Origin: Cunninghamella blakesleeana
Taxonomy: Eukaryota > Mucoromycota > Mucoromycetes > Mucorales > Cunninghamellaceae
Reading direction: 5' to 3'
Assembly: GCA_017871115.1 (NCBI GenBank)
Contig: JAFCIZ010000008.1
Span: 186,001-250,000, forward strand
Length of the DNA: 64,000 nucleotides
The first letter of the stretch is position 1. The number at the start of each line of letters is the position of its first letter. Below are positions 25,835 to 37,547 of this stretch, one piece after another. The position numbers were made by a program, and so were the translations under genes. Under the pieces are notes generated by a model, which saw only the letters and a list, made by a program, of their open reading frames with translations, did no database searches and was not told the DNA's origin.

Positions 25835-26698
25835 CAATAAAGAAGATGATGCTAATGCCGATGAATGAGATGATACAATAGGTATGATCGTTTCCCAAGC
25901 ATCTTTCATGTCCATAGTTACTCCATGTATAGTTAATAATAAATGCCGCGTATGTTTAGTATCTAATACCTGTACAATGATATTTAATAAGGATTGAATA
26001 TGTATACATATATCTTTCATATTATCTAAACAATGTGTTAATAATGGTAGGAGGGTATCTAAAGTTGGTAAAATGGTAGAAGGTGAAGAAACCATTGAAT
26101 TATCATTAATATGATGAGGATGATGATTCGCTGTTGCTCTTGAAGATGAGGATGAAATAGAACGGGATATAGAAACATCTAAAGCATCAGATATACGTCT
26201 TAATTGATTAACTAGAGGAATTAAGGAAGATATAGGCGATACATGATCGTTATTATTATTACTATTATTACTATTATTATTTGAATAATGAATACAACGA
26301 TCTATAGTTTGTTGTAATAATTCAGATATAAATAGAATGGTTCTACAAGATGGTATTAAATGAATGACAACACTATTATCTATATCCGATGGTGTGCTGT
26401 TACAAGATGACATTGTTGAAGAAGAATAAGGTGTAGTAATAGTCGTAGTATTATTACTATTACTAGTAGAATCTATCAATTTTGAATCGAGTGAATGTTT
26501 CCTTAAAGGAAGTGTAATAGTTGCTGTTGTAGAGGTTGTGGTATTTTTTAAATTTAAAGGTGGTAACGCCTGTTGTTTTTGTAATTTATTGTTATTATTC
26601 ATAGAAAAACCATGTTTATTCATTGATAATCCTATAATAGTGGATGCTTTATTATTACTTTTTGATACAGTTGGTCCTTCCGATGGTACAGAATTCAT
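24854..26698 (-). CDS. Ser/Asn-rich protein resembling the RAM-pathway Sog2 domain
   Basis: 564 residues from two exons: 26698-25244 and 25093-24854. The acceptor ACATAG at 25094-25099 keeps phase 0; the nearer AAATAG would break the frame. The first 110 residues are disordered. Helical blocks then alternate with Ser/His/Asn/Pro-rich loops: CRTILFISELLQQTIDRCI, a coiled segment, LDNMKDICIHIQSLLNIIVQ followed by DTKHTRHLLLTIHGVTMDMK, LKTSVSASVHLIDVLSQSIG, and a C-terminal KQGCLHVTRVTAEVAKLWNN. This alternation resembles the Sog2 domain that partners Ndr/Cbk1 kinase signalling in polarity and cell separation. Sog2 proteins normally carry N-terminal leucine-rich repeats. None is present here, and the next gene upstream (UCH) ends only 200 bp away. 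The gene is well supported; the Sog2 relation is tentative. Confidence 0.6.
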
Positions 26699-26897
26699 AA
26701 AAAATAACTAGTTGTGTTTAATAATATATAAACATATATATATTATATTATTTACAAATAATAAGATTAATAGTAATAATAACAATTGAAAATGAAAAAG
26801 GAGAAAAAAGAGGAAAAAAAAAATTCCTTTACTGTTTTTTTAAAAAAATTAAAATCCCGATTTTTTTATTAAAAATTAACCAAGCATTACAATAACC

Positions 26898-27079
26898 TTA
26901 ATTTGATTTCACAAGAGCAATAATATTAAAACGGGTTTGATTAGGGTCAATAGCCATATATTGTTTAATGACTTTTGCCGCTGACTATAATCGATAAATA
27001 TATTGATAAGTATATAAAATCAATACCAAACTTTATTTTTATATACTCTATTCATTATATTCCATATATCACCCTCCCA

Positions 27080-27110
<31 letters not shown>

Positions 27111-28212
27111 CATTTTTATTGTTTTTATTTTTTACCTCTACAAAATTGGTAACTCTTCCATGATTAATAGGTAAAGACCTACTACCATCTAATTCATATA
27201 AATGGTCATCAACTTCTACGAAACAAGCATAATGGAAATTAATTTGATCGCCTAATTGTGGAATAGTAGTTTGACCGGATCTTGCTGCTGTTTCATGTAA
27301 TAAGCGTAATTCATTGGATTGCTTTAACCATTCGGCTCGTTCATCAGGTGACATGGATTGTGCTTGTTCTAAAAAGTTTTGTAGTTCACCAGGACCTATA
27401 ATTTCATTTTCTTCATTATTGGCGATAGAGTGTAATAGAGCAATCATACCACAGGCGTTTCTAATAGACTGTTTAAAATATATTACATTTGGACTAATGC
27501 TCTGTTCTAATTTATTTAATCGTATATCTTCTTGGTTTCTATATTGTTCATATAATTCACTGGTTGGTGATAAAAAAATCATGGCTAAAACGGGTCGTGG
27601 TATCTTTTCTAAAGTGTCTGAATCCAACCCTATATATATCCCACCAAAAGCATATAATTATTGTATTTTTAAAAAAAAATCAAACCCATACACATATTAA
27701 ATAATATTAATAAAAACGATGATGTAATAATATAAAATACTAGTTTTATATTATATATATATTTCATTTTATTTTTCTTTACCAAGTACATCGACATAAT
27801 GACACTTTGAATCCACTCCCAGTTGATGAATAATCTAAGTTAAACATAGAAAACGCAGAAAAAGAAAAAAATTATGCAAAAATTATTAATCGCCCATGTT
27901 ATTAATTAAAAAGTATAGACATATATAGATATAGATATATGTTTATATCTATATATATATATAGATATTATAGAAACAGTGTTTAGCTGTTTTTTTTATT
28001 ATTATCACCCTTATGTTCTTCCGTTAGCTTACCGAGTTCCATACCTAAAATAAAAATAAAACGATAAAAAAGAATAAAAGTGAGAAAGATAGTTGCGATT
28101 ATAATATGAAACACTCTGTGTACACATTCATAAAATAAATATAAATTACTTCAGGATTAGCTTCGAGCGGTAACCATTCAAGTTCTTTGGAATTGTCTGT
28201 GTTATTAGTCAT
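26898..28212 (-). CDS. Ubiquitin C-terminal hydrolase, UCHL3/Yuh1 type
   Basis: 235 residues from five exons: 28212-28150, 28044-28033 (12 nt), 27834-27783, 27629-27136 and 26984-26898. Peptidase C12 enzymes cleave small adducts and peptide extensions from the ubiquitin C-terminus. The catalytic set is visible: Gln96 (oxyanion), Cys102 in NACGMIALLH, His175 in NFHYACFVEV and Asp190 in LYELDGSRSLPINHG. The N-terminal EWLPLEANPE block is diagnostic and continues through the microexon as VWNS. The length equals the family norm (about 230). The last exon encodes the conserved closing strand (FNIIALVKSN). All joins keep frame. The crossover loop around residues 145-170 is of ordinary length. Confidence 0.94.
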
Positions 28213-28525
28213 TTAAACAAAATAAAGAGAGTTTTATTAAAGAAAAGTATAAAAATGAGAAGAAGAAAAAGGCAGATGTATTGAAAATAAACAAAAAGAA
28301 AAGAAAGAAAAGAAAGAGTAAAAAAAACTCTGGTAAACTTTTTATTTTTTAAGCTATAATTTTATTTAAAATTCCGAAAAAAAACTACTTTTTTCGATCC
28401 CTTTTCCGAAGATAAAAGAATTCATTACGCATGAATGTATTTTATTATTATTATCTTGATCTTTTTTGATCTTTTTAACTATATTAAGTTAGTATAAAAA
28501 AACAAAAGTAAAAAAATACCATTTT

Positions 28526-31500
28526 TTAATAAGATGATGAATTAACTTTTGAGGCTTGAACCAAACTAGCTAAAATACCCAAAATAAGTTGCTGAATTTC
28601 TTCATCTTTTTGTTCCTTTTCTAATAAACCTAAAATGATGGAGAATGATATAAATAATAATAAACTTTAATTTTAGTATGACAGGCATATTTGTACTAAC
28701 TTCTTTATATATAAATATATATATTATGACTTTTACTTTCTAGCCAATCATGAGTAGATGATAATTCACTGGCGTAATCGGTTAATAATAATTGACTTTG
28801 ATCTTTATAGCAGATATGAATAATAGTATGAATACCAAGCAATAAAGCTCTTGTGACACGATTTGATAAATATGGAATATACCTTAATGATAATGCGTAT
28901 TCAAAATATTCTTTGACAATTTTTCTTCTATCAGGTGTATGGCTTGCACATTGCATAATTACATTTAGTGTCATGATAAATCGCTCTACTAACATAGGAT
29001 CTTGCTCTATCCATCTAAAAAATAAAAATAGAAATGTATTTAAAAATAAAAATAAAAAAAACAAAATGAGGTTTATTGTTTTCTATTATATTCTATTTCC
29101 TTCCATTTTTTTTTTTTGCCCTCTCTTTTTATTTTCTTACTTCATCCGAGTTTGTAAAGCTTCCCACCAACCAACAACTAAAGGAAAGAAAAATACTGAA
29201 GCAGCCAGTTCCGAGAGCCGGTTACGTCTAATATTTTGTTGTCTTTTCTTTTCTGCTTGTTGTCTTGTTGAACTAAATAAAACTTCTCCATGAGATTGGC
29301 CCAGTTTTTCCAAGGATAAAGGTGATGATGATGATGTAATTAAATTTAATTTTTCCATTTCATTTTCCAAAGACTTATTTTTTTCGTCAATTGTATCCCA
29401 GCCTGATAATTCATAAGCAGCAATGGAAATTGAAGACAATATTATATTTTTTTGATTTATTGATGTATTTTGATCGAATATTTGCTCAATAGAAAACCTG
29501 TATAATGTAGCATATATGTAAAAAATTATTGAATTATTATTATTATTATTTTTTTAAAAAAAAAACACTATCTTGTTGATTACTATTATATAAGATATAC
29601 CTAACAATTTTATTTGGGCAAGCCACCATTAGCGCTACCAAGGCTCTTTGTTGAAGTTTTGCACTATCTGTTATTTCATAAGAGTCAGGAAAATAAATGA
29701 TCCGTTTTGCAAGAGTAATAGCCCATTCATCTGTATAAAGATAATTATAATATATACATATTATATAATTAGACATTATTAGTATTAATGAAAAGAAAAA
29801 ATAACTAAATGGAAACCATTCAATTTCTCTTACCAATTTCTGTCCCAACTCCTATTTTTTGTCGTAAAAGTGACTCGGCTCCTTTTAACCCAATTTCAAG
29901 TTTTTCAGGATCTTCTTGATCTTTAAGGTATGCGGCTAGTTCTGAAATATATCTAAAATTGAAGTTTATATATAAAAAAATAGCCTTATTAATAAGAGTG
30001 CATTTTTTACCTTTTTTTATCTATATATTTATCTATTTTACACAGGCGATTTTGGTTTTCTTTTTTTCGGATCAATGTTGGCACCATCCTGATACTCATT
30101 ATCAGATTCATCTTCCATAGGATAAGGTTCTAAATCAGAATCCTCATCGCCGTCATCATTGTTACCATCTATATCACTATTATCATCTAAAATAAATGTA
30201 CAAACAAAGAAAAAAAATTAAAAAGGCATTCTTTTTTTCTTATTACATTTTTTTATATATATTATAAAATAAATAGAAAAAGCTATATTATCGTACCTTC
30301 ATCAATTGTTATTAATGCATCAGGATCAAGTTCCTCTTCACTTTCACTTGATTCATCTATAGGTTCAGTAACAATAGGGATACTTTGTGATGTTTCAACG
30401 ACTGTTAAAAAAAAAAAAGAAAATAAGGCATTAATATTATATGCTTCAAACATATTTATAAACGTATATATATGTATATTTATAATAATAATTACTTTTT
30501 GTTAATCCATCTGCTACAAAAGCTAATTGTTTCAAATCTATTAATCGCTGCTCCATTGGTATTCCAAATTCAAGTACTTCTTCATCATTATTTTTAGTCC
30601 GAGCAGATAAGCATTCAGCAACAAGCTATTTTTTAAATATATATGTATGTATGTAAATGCCAATGTATATATATATATATATAAAGAATTATATATCAAC
30701 ACCATTTATTGATATTATCATCTCACCATCCCTAATTTTGCATTAGTTGCATCAGCTGTTTTTAACCAACTTGATATTTCCATTCCAAGTGAAGTTGAAT
30801 AAAGTATATCTTCCATTATCATTTTATCAGCATATCCAAAATGTATTAATATACCAGTTGTCACATCTATACATATTAAAAAAAGAAATAGAAAAAAGAG
30901 TATATATATATGTAAAAGCTTAGTTCTACCATGTCCATCTATTATACCATTTTTTATTTTTTATTTTTATGATAATTAGAAGTACTTACATAAATGTTCG
31001 CTATCACTACTATGATTAATAAAAATTGGATCACCCCATAAATCAGTTAAAGGTTTTAAACTATGAGTTAATATTTCTTTAGCCTGTTGTGAAAGTTTAT
31101 ATACATGCTCATCTACAATATAATTTTAAACATAAAAAGTATATAACAGATTATCATTAACAATCAAATACTTGTATGAATGTATTATGTTTATTTTATT
31201 CCATTATTCACATCATTATTTTACCTATGATTTCGTTGCTATCTAAAGGTATTATTCCAGCGGAATGCATAGCAATAGCCATAACTAACCTCAACACCAA
31301 GGAATCCATTAATTTCACTTTAGACACACCAGTAAATAAATAAGTTAAAAAGTCTTGAATTCTTTTTATATGAATTATATTAGATGATGATGATGGTTCT
31401 GTTAACTCTGACGATGTACATTTACTGAATAATAATGGTGAAATTAAATAAGCAGTTGATTGAATTAGATTTTGTAAGGCTGTTTTTATATAGTCATCGT

Positions 31501-32693
31501 CGTTGCCGTTATTACTGTTATATAATATATTTTGTCTATGAGGTTCCAAATATGTATTTAAATACTGTATTATAGAATTATATAATTTCTCCCTAGGGAC
31601 CATTTTTTCACATTGAATCCATAACTCTATCCATAAATTACTATAGTAAGGATCTTTATATAAAGTGTATTGCTGTACAGCCATAGGTAGCATAGTATTC
31701 ATGCATATATCTTAAAAAAAAATACGATGAATATCCTTTATTACAATATTTATATATATAAAAATACCACATTCATTTTATTACCTTGATATCCTTGACG
31801 CATCATTTTACCTACAAGTTCACTGGCCATATCTAACTTTTTGTCAATGATTTTTGTTTTATTCAATTGTTTTATTTGATGATAAATAGAGTCTAATTCC
31901 AAAGTGATATTTTTGGCCATCGTGACATAAAAGTTTCTATATGAATAAAAAATTCGGTAGATAAGCACAATGAATACAAATTCTATTGTATTAAATTCAT
32001 TTCATTTTCGAACTCTTTTTTTTTTTTTTTTTTTTCTTTTCTTCTTCACCTATCTAAATACCATGTGTTATCCATATTTGATAAATCTACATTTACCATA
32101 TGCTGTAATCCGAAAGCATTAGAAAGTCTTGAGGGGATAGCAAATAACATTGTAGAAAAAAAAGAAATATCATGAATATGTTTAGCCTGTTGAATATAAA
32201 TAGTGATCATAGGCGCTGATACCATATGTTTTAATTGAGCTGCATAGATGTAGAGAAGTTGCATTGATCCCACTCTTTTATTACTTTCTTCTATATTTTG
32301 TTGTTGCTGTTGTTCTTGGATACTTTCTAATAGTAAAGGTAAACTGATTTGTACCATAGCTAAACACAGTTGCTGATCCTCTTCTTCTTCATTCTCTTCT
32401 TTTATTTCTTGTGTGGAACGATTATTATCCCACTTCTTCCCCATAATCGTTGTAGTAATGGCTTTTATCTCTTCTTTTGCTGATGACGTTAATAAAAAAG
32501 ACCATTGAGGTAGAATAGTATTTAACACAAACCATACGTGCCTTTTCCAGCTGTTTTGTTTTACTAATTCTCTAGATAGCCACGTCAAAGGTTGGTGTAA
32601 ACAATCGCGTACAGCTTTTATATCTGTTTTTTCATTGGAAGTTATTAACGAATCAAGTTCTTCAATTTTTTGACATATTTTATTGATATCCAT
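28526..32693 (-). CDS. TEL2: Telomere length regulation protein Tel2/TELO2
   Basis: 970 residues from 13 in-frame exons: 32693-32050, 31936-31785, 31710-31225, 31112-30990, 30866-30727, 30625-30496, 30401-30297, 30186-30042, 29952-29834, 29730-29601, 29497-29141, 29014-28737 and 28629-28526. Tel2, with Tti1 and Tti2, is the Hsp90-linked chaperone that stabilises PI3K-like kinases such as TOR, ATM and ATR. The N-terminal half is helical repeats. An acidic linker (SSESEEELDPDALITIDE) leads into the diagnostic conserved domain, LEPYPMEDESDNEYQ, then YISELAAYLKDQEDPEKLEI, then QQRALVALMVACPNKIVR. The C-terminal region carries a Lys/Arg/Gln helix (QQAEKKRQQNIRRNRLSELA) and a helical end. It is somewhat longer than human TELO2 (837 residues). 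It is divergent from the HET pseudogene at 32907, only 213 bp away. Confidence 0.88.
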
Positions 32694-32906
32694 ATATAAA
32701 TTGATAAAGCGTTTAATAATAAATGAATAGATTTATAAAATAAAAAACAGGAAAGAAATAAAAAGCGAAGTGAAGAAAAAAGTTTATTTTTAAAAATTTC
32801 AGCGGAGTTAGGCTTTCTTTTCTATAAACTAATTTCCATAGTTGGTTTTTTTTTTTTCATCGTTATGTTTTAATTTTAATACTTTAGATAGCAATACTAA
32901 ATATAA

Positions 32907-33652
32907 ATGGCACAAACAATTTTTTTTATTTTATTTTTTTTATTTGTCGTAATAACTCGATAAAATCAAAAACTTATAACATAAATCAACCAAATATACA
33001 AGTTTAAATCATTATTATTATTATTTTATCAAACTAGAGAAAATGGTAGTAACAGATTACTTTAAGCGGAAAGAAAAAACAGTAAATGCATAAAAAGGTA
33101 TGTTTATTATAAATTATCTTTAAGAGTACGCATTATATTGTATTATTATTATCTATATATACTATCTATGCTATATGGTTGTTGGAGATAGTGACTTAAA
33201 TAATATCCAATATTTATGGACCGATACGATATCAGTGAATCAACAAAATCATCAAACGAAAAAAAAACACTATTTTACGAATGTCATTAATATATGAAAG
33301 GGCTAGCTATACCTTAGCAATACCTGATTTACATTTGAAATACTTGAAAAAAAAAATTCAGCAAATAGTGAAGTACTTAAATTAGTAGAAAAACATAATA
33401 GGATAATATGTAATGAGGTTTATGATTATCATAATCGACCACCTGGTAATGAAAATGAAGAAAATTACAAGCATGTGAAGGACCCAATGGAAATTGCTGA
33501 CGATTGTATTATCTTAGGATTTGGTGGAGATCCGTTTAGTACTGAAATTGAATATAAAGAAGAAGTAGAAAAATGACAGTCTATCAGTTTTTAACATACC
33601 TTTTAAATGTTTGGTTAGATCGTGATTGGATAGTTAGTGAATACAATATTGC

Positions 33653-33689
<37 letters not shown>

Positions 33690-34575
33690 GAGGAATATCA
33701 TTGAAATAAACATTTATATATTTATATTTTGGGGTTTGCCTACTTTTACTTTTTTCACTTATTCTTTTAATGATAATAATCATAATCAAGCCAATGATAG
33801 CAAAGACTCCTATTTCGACTATAACGACGTGTCTAGTTGTAGCAAATTAATCAGGCTATTAAATAGTAAGTTTACAGAGCGATCCCATCTATATATGATA
33901 GTATGCTCAAATGCAAGTAGAAATGAAAATAGGTTTAACGTCATTTTACCAACATAGACTAATTACAGTCACTTAATTAAACGTGAAAGTACAATATCAA
34001 ATTGGAATATTACCGATATGACATCCGTCAGACTAAAGCTATTTAAAATTATGGAGAGTAATGATAATATATTGGGAAAAGCAAATTTACTTTATGCATA
34101 TGGAAAAATAGATGGACCACATATTCTTCCTTCTTTCGTTAGCCAAATGTGTAATCATTTTGTCGCAACTAAAAAGTAAATTATTAGTAAACTTGAAATT
34201 TTTTTTTCCATTTCCTAATAAATCCTTTGATTATTCTCACCTAATGGCTAAATATTTTGACTGTATTCAAGATACAGAAAATGAAAAAGGGAGAGAAGGC
34301 CAGTATATATTCTAAATTTAATAGCTATTCAATTCAATTCTAAGTATCATTTCCTTTCCATTAAAACAATGAATCGCACTACATATATATTCGAAAAAAA
34401 TCAGTTTGATCAAGAATTTTTATCATCCTATACATTAAAAGATGATGATAACTTTAGGTGGATATTTATACCATTCTATACCTTTATATTATTTGAATAT
34501 AGTGATAAAGAACTTTTAGATTCTGTAGCTCGCCTTATATACTTACTTGGTATGTTAAACAAAATATATGAATAA
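32907..34575 (+). pseudogene. Decayed paralogue of the downstream HET-domain gene
   Basis: Nearly every segment of the intact gene at 35218-37225 can be matched in order, but with stops, frameshifts and gaps. Matches include the start (MAQTI), a VVTDYF motif at about 33043, the NIQYLW block near 33206, a ScNASRNENRFNVILP-like block near 33908, a WNITDMTSVRLKLF block near 34002, and FDQEFLSSYTLK near 34405. The segment holding the N-terminal HET motif (SYRWG in the intact copy) is missing. A 34-nt A-run at 33653-33686 sits where the intact copy has an A-rich Lys codon run. No product of useful length can be made from this copy. Confidence 0.85.
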
Positions 34576-34738
34576 TAATCTCATCAGATATAGGTAGTTA
34601 TTACAGAATACATACTTTAATTTATACTGAGAATTATACTTTTAACATGTATAAATTAAAGATATCTATTAATTCAAATAAAATCATAATAATCATAATA
34701 AAAAAGGGAGACGACTTAAACAAGCAGTTTCTTGCCAT

Positions 34739-34784
<46 letters not shown>

Positions 34785-35217
34785 CAAACTCAATGAATAA
34801 TTGATTTTTAAAGAAAAACCAACATCGGAATAGGTTTCCGTTGCTCTCAGATTAAAGTTTACCCCTCAACTGCAACATAATCTTAGGAAACCCTAACCTT
34901 ATCTCACCATGTCTAAGATTTGTCTCTTCGCCAAAACAAAATAAGATAAAATAAAAAATGAAAGATTAAACTAATATGATAGAATTAATAAAAAAAGAAA
35001 ATTGATGGATGTTTATAGCAAAATAAAATAATGATTTCTACTATAATTATATAAAATTAACAAGTTCAATAAAAGCGGAATTTAAAAATATTTTAGTGCA
35101 TATAAGCTAGCTTTTTTTTTTTCACCATTTTTTCGTGTCAAACTTTCTTTTTCTTTATTTTCATTTTTTTATTTTATTTTATTTTATTTTTAAAAAAAAC
35201 ACAATATAAAGCAATAA
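34576..35217. other. Spacer between pseudogene and intact HET gene
   Basis: About 0.64 kb that must hold the promoter of the intact HET gene. It contains (TA)n at about 34738-34762 followed by (TG)n at 34763-34784, and a TTTTA repeat at about 35167-35190. No ORF. Confidence 0.6.
34738..34784. repeat. Compound microsatellite (TA)n-(TG)n
   Basis: A run of TA dinucleotides passes directly into a run of TG dinucleotides in the spacer upstream of the intact HET gene. Confidence 0.9.
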
Positions 35218-37225
35218 ATGGTACAAACAACTCTTTTTAGCTATATTCTTTACAATAAGAGATCAACTAAACAAACTGCACATAAAATAAAACAGCTGAA
35301 ACAAACTATCCTACAGGATTATTTTTCTGTGACAAAAACCAATTATATAAAAAAAGAAAAAGTAGCCACAAAAAATACAATATTGTGTTATTTTAAACCA
35401 GTGGAGAAAGAGAAAGAGAAAGAGAAGAAGAAGAAGAAAAAGAAGAAGAAGAAAAAAGTAATACCCAATAAGAATATAATGATATTAATGATAATAGAGA
35501 GTTTATCTATGAATTATATTTAGTTACAATTCTTTTTTATTTGAACAGATTTTTAACTTAGTGCTTGTTGACATAGAAAAAACACTTAAAAAAACTTATG
35601 ATTTGAAAAATATGGATATAGCCTGTTTAAAAAAAAACATGTACGATAAAGACTTGAACTATATTGCCATATCATATCGTTGGGGTGAAATGAACGAACA
35701 ACTAGTACAAACACCTGATTATAGAGCACATGTCACTTCATTTGATTTAAGAATGTTAACAGCTCTTTGTAAATGCATAAAAAAGGAACCTGATTTAAAA
35801 AATATCCAATATTTATGGATTGATGCTATATCAGTGGATCAACTAAATCATGAACGAAAAAAAGAAACCATTTTACAAATGTCAGAAATATATAAAAGGG
35901 CAACCTATATCTTAGCAGTACCTGATTTACATGGAGCCCATTTATGGAAGAATCCTGCAAATAAAGATGCAATTATATTAATAAGAAAACATAGAAAAAC
36001 AATCTATAAAGATATTCTTAACTATAGTAATAACGATTATCATCAACTGGTCTATGAAAAAGAAAAAAAGAAATATATTAAAAATAACTATTTTCCTTAT
36101 CATCAATCATCTAACGATAAAGAAATACAAACAGAAAACGAAGATATTAAGACGGCCTATCAATTTTTAGCATACCTTGTAGAAGACTGGTCCAATCGTG
36201 CTTGGGTGATTAGCGAATATCACATTGCAAAAGAAAAAGATGAAAGCAAAGGTACACCATTAAAATATATATTTGTTAATTTACTACATGATGAAATTTC
36301 GACTTTTTTCTCGTACTCCTTTGATCACCATTCACTTACAAAAGCTATAAACATTAATTATAATAATAACACCAACACCAACAAGGTGTCTTATGGTGAT
36401 GTGGATAGTCCTATCAAATTCATTAGCTTTTTAAAAACTAAATTTACACAACAGGATCATCTTAAAATGATATTGGAATCAAATGCAAGTAGAAATGAAG
36501 ATAGATTTAATGCTATTTTACCATCGTGGAAAAAATACAATCATTGGATAAAAGATAAAAATACAGTATCAGATTGGAATATTACAGATATGATATCTGT
36601 ACGATTAAAATTATATGAATTGATGGATGATCTCTGGGATAAAGCTACTTTACTTTATGCATGCTCATGGTCAACTAATTCACCTATACTACCATCCTAT
36701 GCTAGTCAATTTTACAGTGATCATCTATGCTTATTTGAAATGGAGAATACAGAGATTGCTTATGAAATATACTTGACTCAATTAAAAGAAATTGCTATGG
36801 ATACTTTTGGAAATAGTAATTTTATCCAACATATAATAAATAACAATAATAAGAAAACCAAATACCCATCATTATACGCTGAAAATTTAATAAATATTCA
36901 TCTGGACCTTAGTCAACGCTGCCTTTCTATTAAAGCAAATAAATACTTTATTATTAAAAACAAACCCCTATTAAATCAAGAATTTTTAGCAACTTATTCA
37001 TTAAAAAATGGAGATGATGATGATGATTTGTGTTTGATATGGGTTCCCTTTTTTACTTTTACAATACCATGCTTTACTCATATCCCACCTTTAATTGGTT
37101 CTGGTGTTTATTTACTTGGTAATATTGATCAAAATAGATGGATAATACTCTCGCGAAATAAATTTTATAGAATCAAAATGGATATGTCATGTGCTTCGAA
37201 TAATTATACCTTTAATATATATTAA
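35218..37225 (+). CDS. HET-domain protein with tandem PIP-box-like motifs at the N-terminus
   Basis: About 638 residues if exon 1 (35218-35457) joins exon 2 (35549-37225) through a GTAATA donor and TTGAACAG acceptor. A donor at GTTTAT near 35498 is possible but less good. Exon 2 holds a HET (heterokaryon incompatibility) domain: IAISYRWGE, then YLWIDAISVDQ, an ERKKETILQMSEIYKRATYI helix, and WSNRAWVISEY. In Ascomycota, HET domains trigger programmed cell death after non-self recognition. The C-terminal half (to residue 638) is unlike any family I know. Exon 1 encodes three PIP-like motifs (QTTLFSYI at 3-10, QTILQDYF at 29-36, KNTILCYF at 52-59) followed by a Lys/Glu run that could serve as a nuclear signal. 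Exon 1 belongs to the gene because the decayed upstream copy starts the same way. The role is inferred. Confidence 0.78.
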
Positions 37226-37547
37226 ATAAAATAAATAATTAAATACACGTAAATATATTATTTGTTTTTTAAAATGGGCGAATTAGATTAAATAGTATAA
37301 AATCTTGTATTCTAATTTTTATAAATCACAAAAGATAATTAATAAAAATATATGAATAAACATGATTTCCATGAATTCATTTTTAAGCTTGGGCTAGCCT
37401 AACTAAAAAGAAAATACTTTTTTTTTCCCCTAATATATCATTGCATATGTATAAAGGGAGACAAGTAAAATAATAGTACTAATTTTTTATTAAAATAATA
37501 ATATATCGCTATATACATATCTATCAATTTATATCAATCTATTCAAG
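37226..37547. other. Convergent spacer between HET gene and COQ8
   Basis: About 0.3 kb, A/T-rich, with short T and A runs. It holds the 3' flanks of both genes. Nothing else seen. Confidence 0.6.

Noticed and set aside
34880..34900. CCCTAACC as a possible telomere-type repeat
   Set aside because: Only one unit; no tandem array on either strand.
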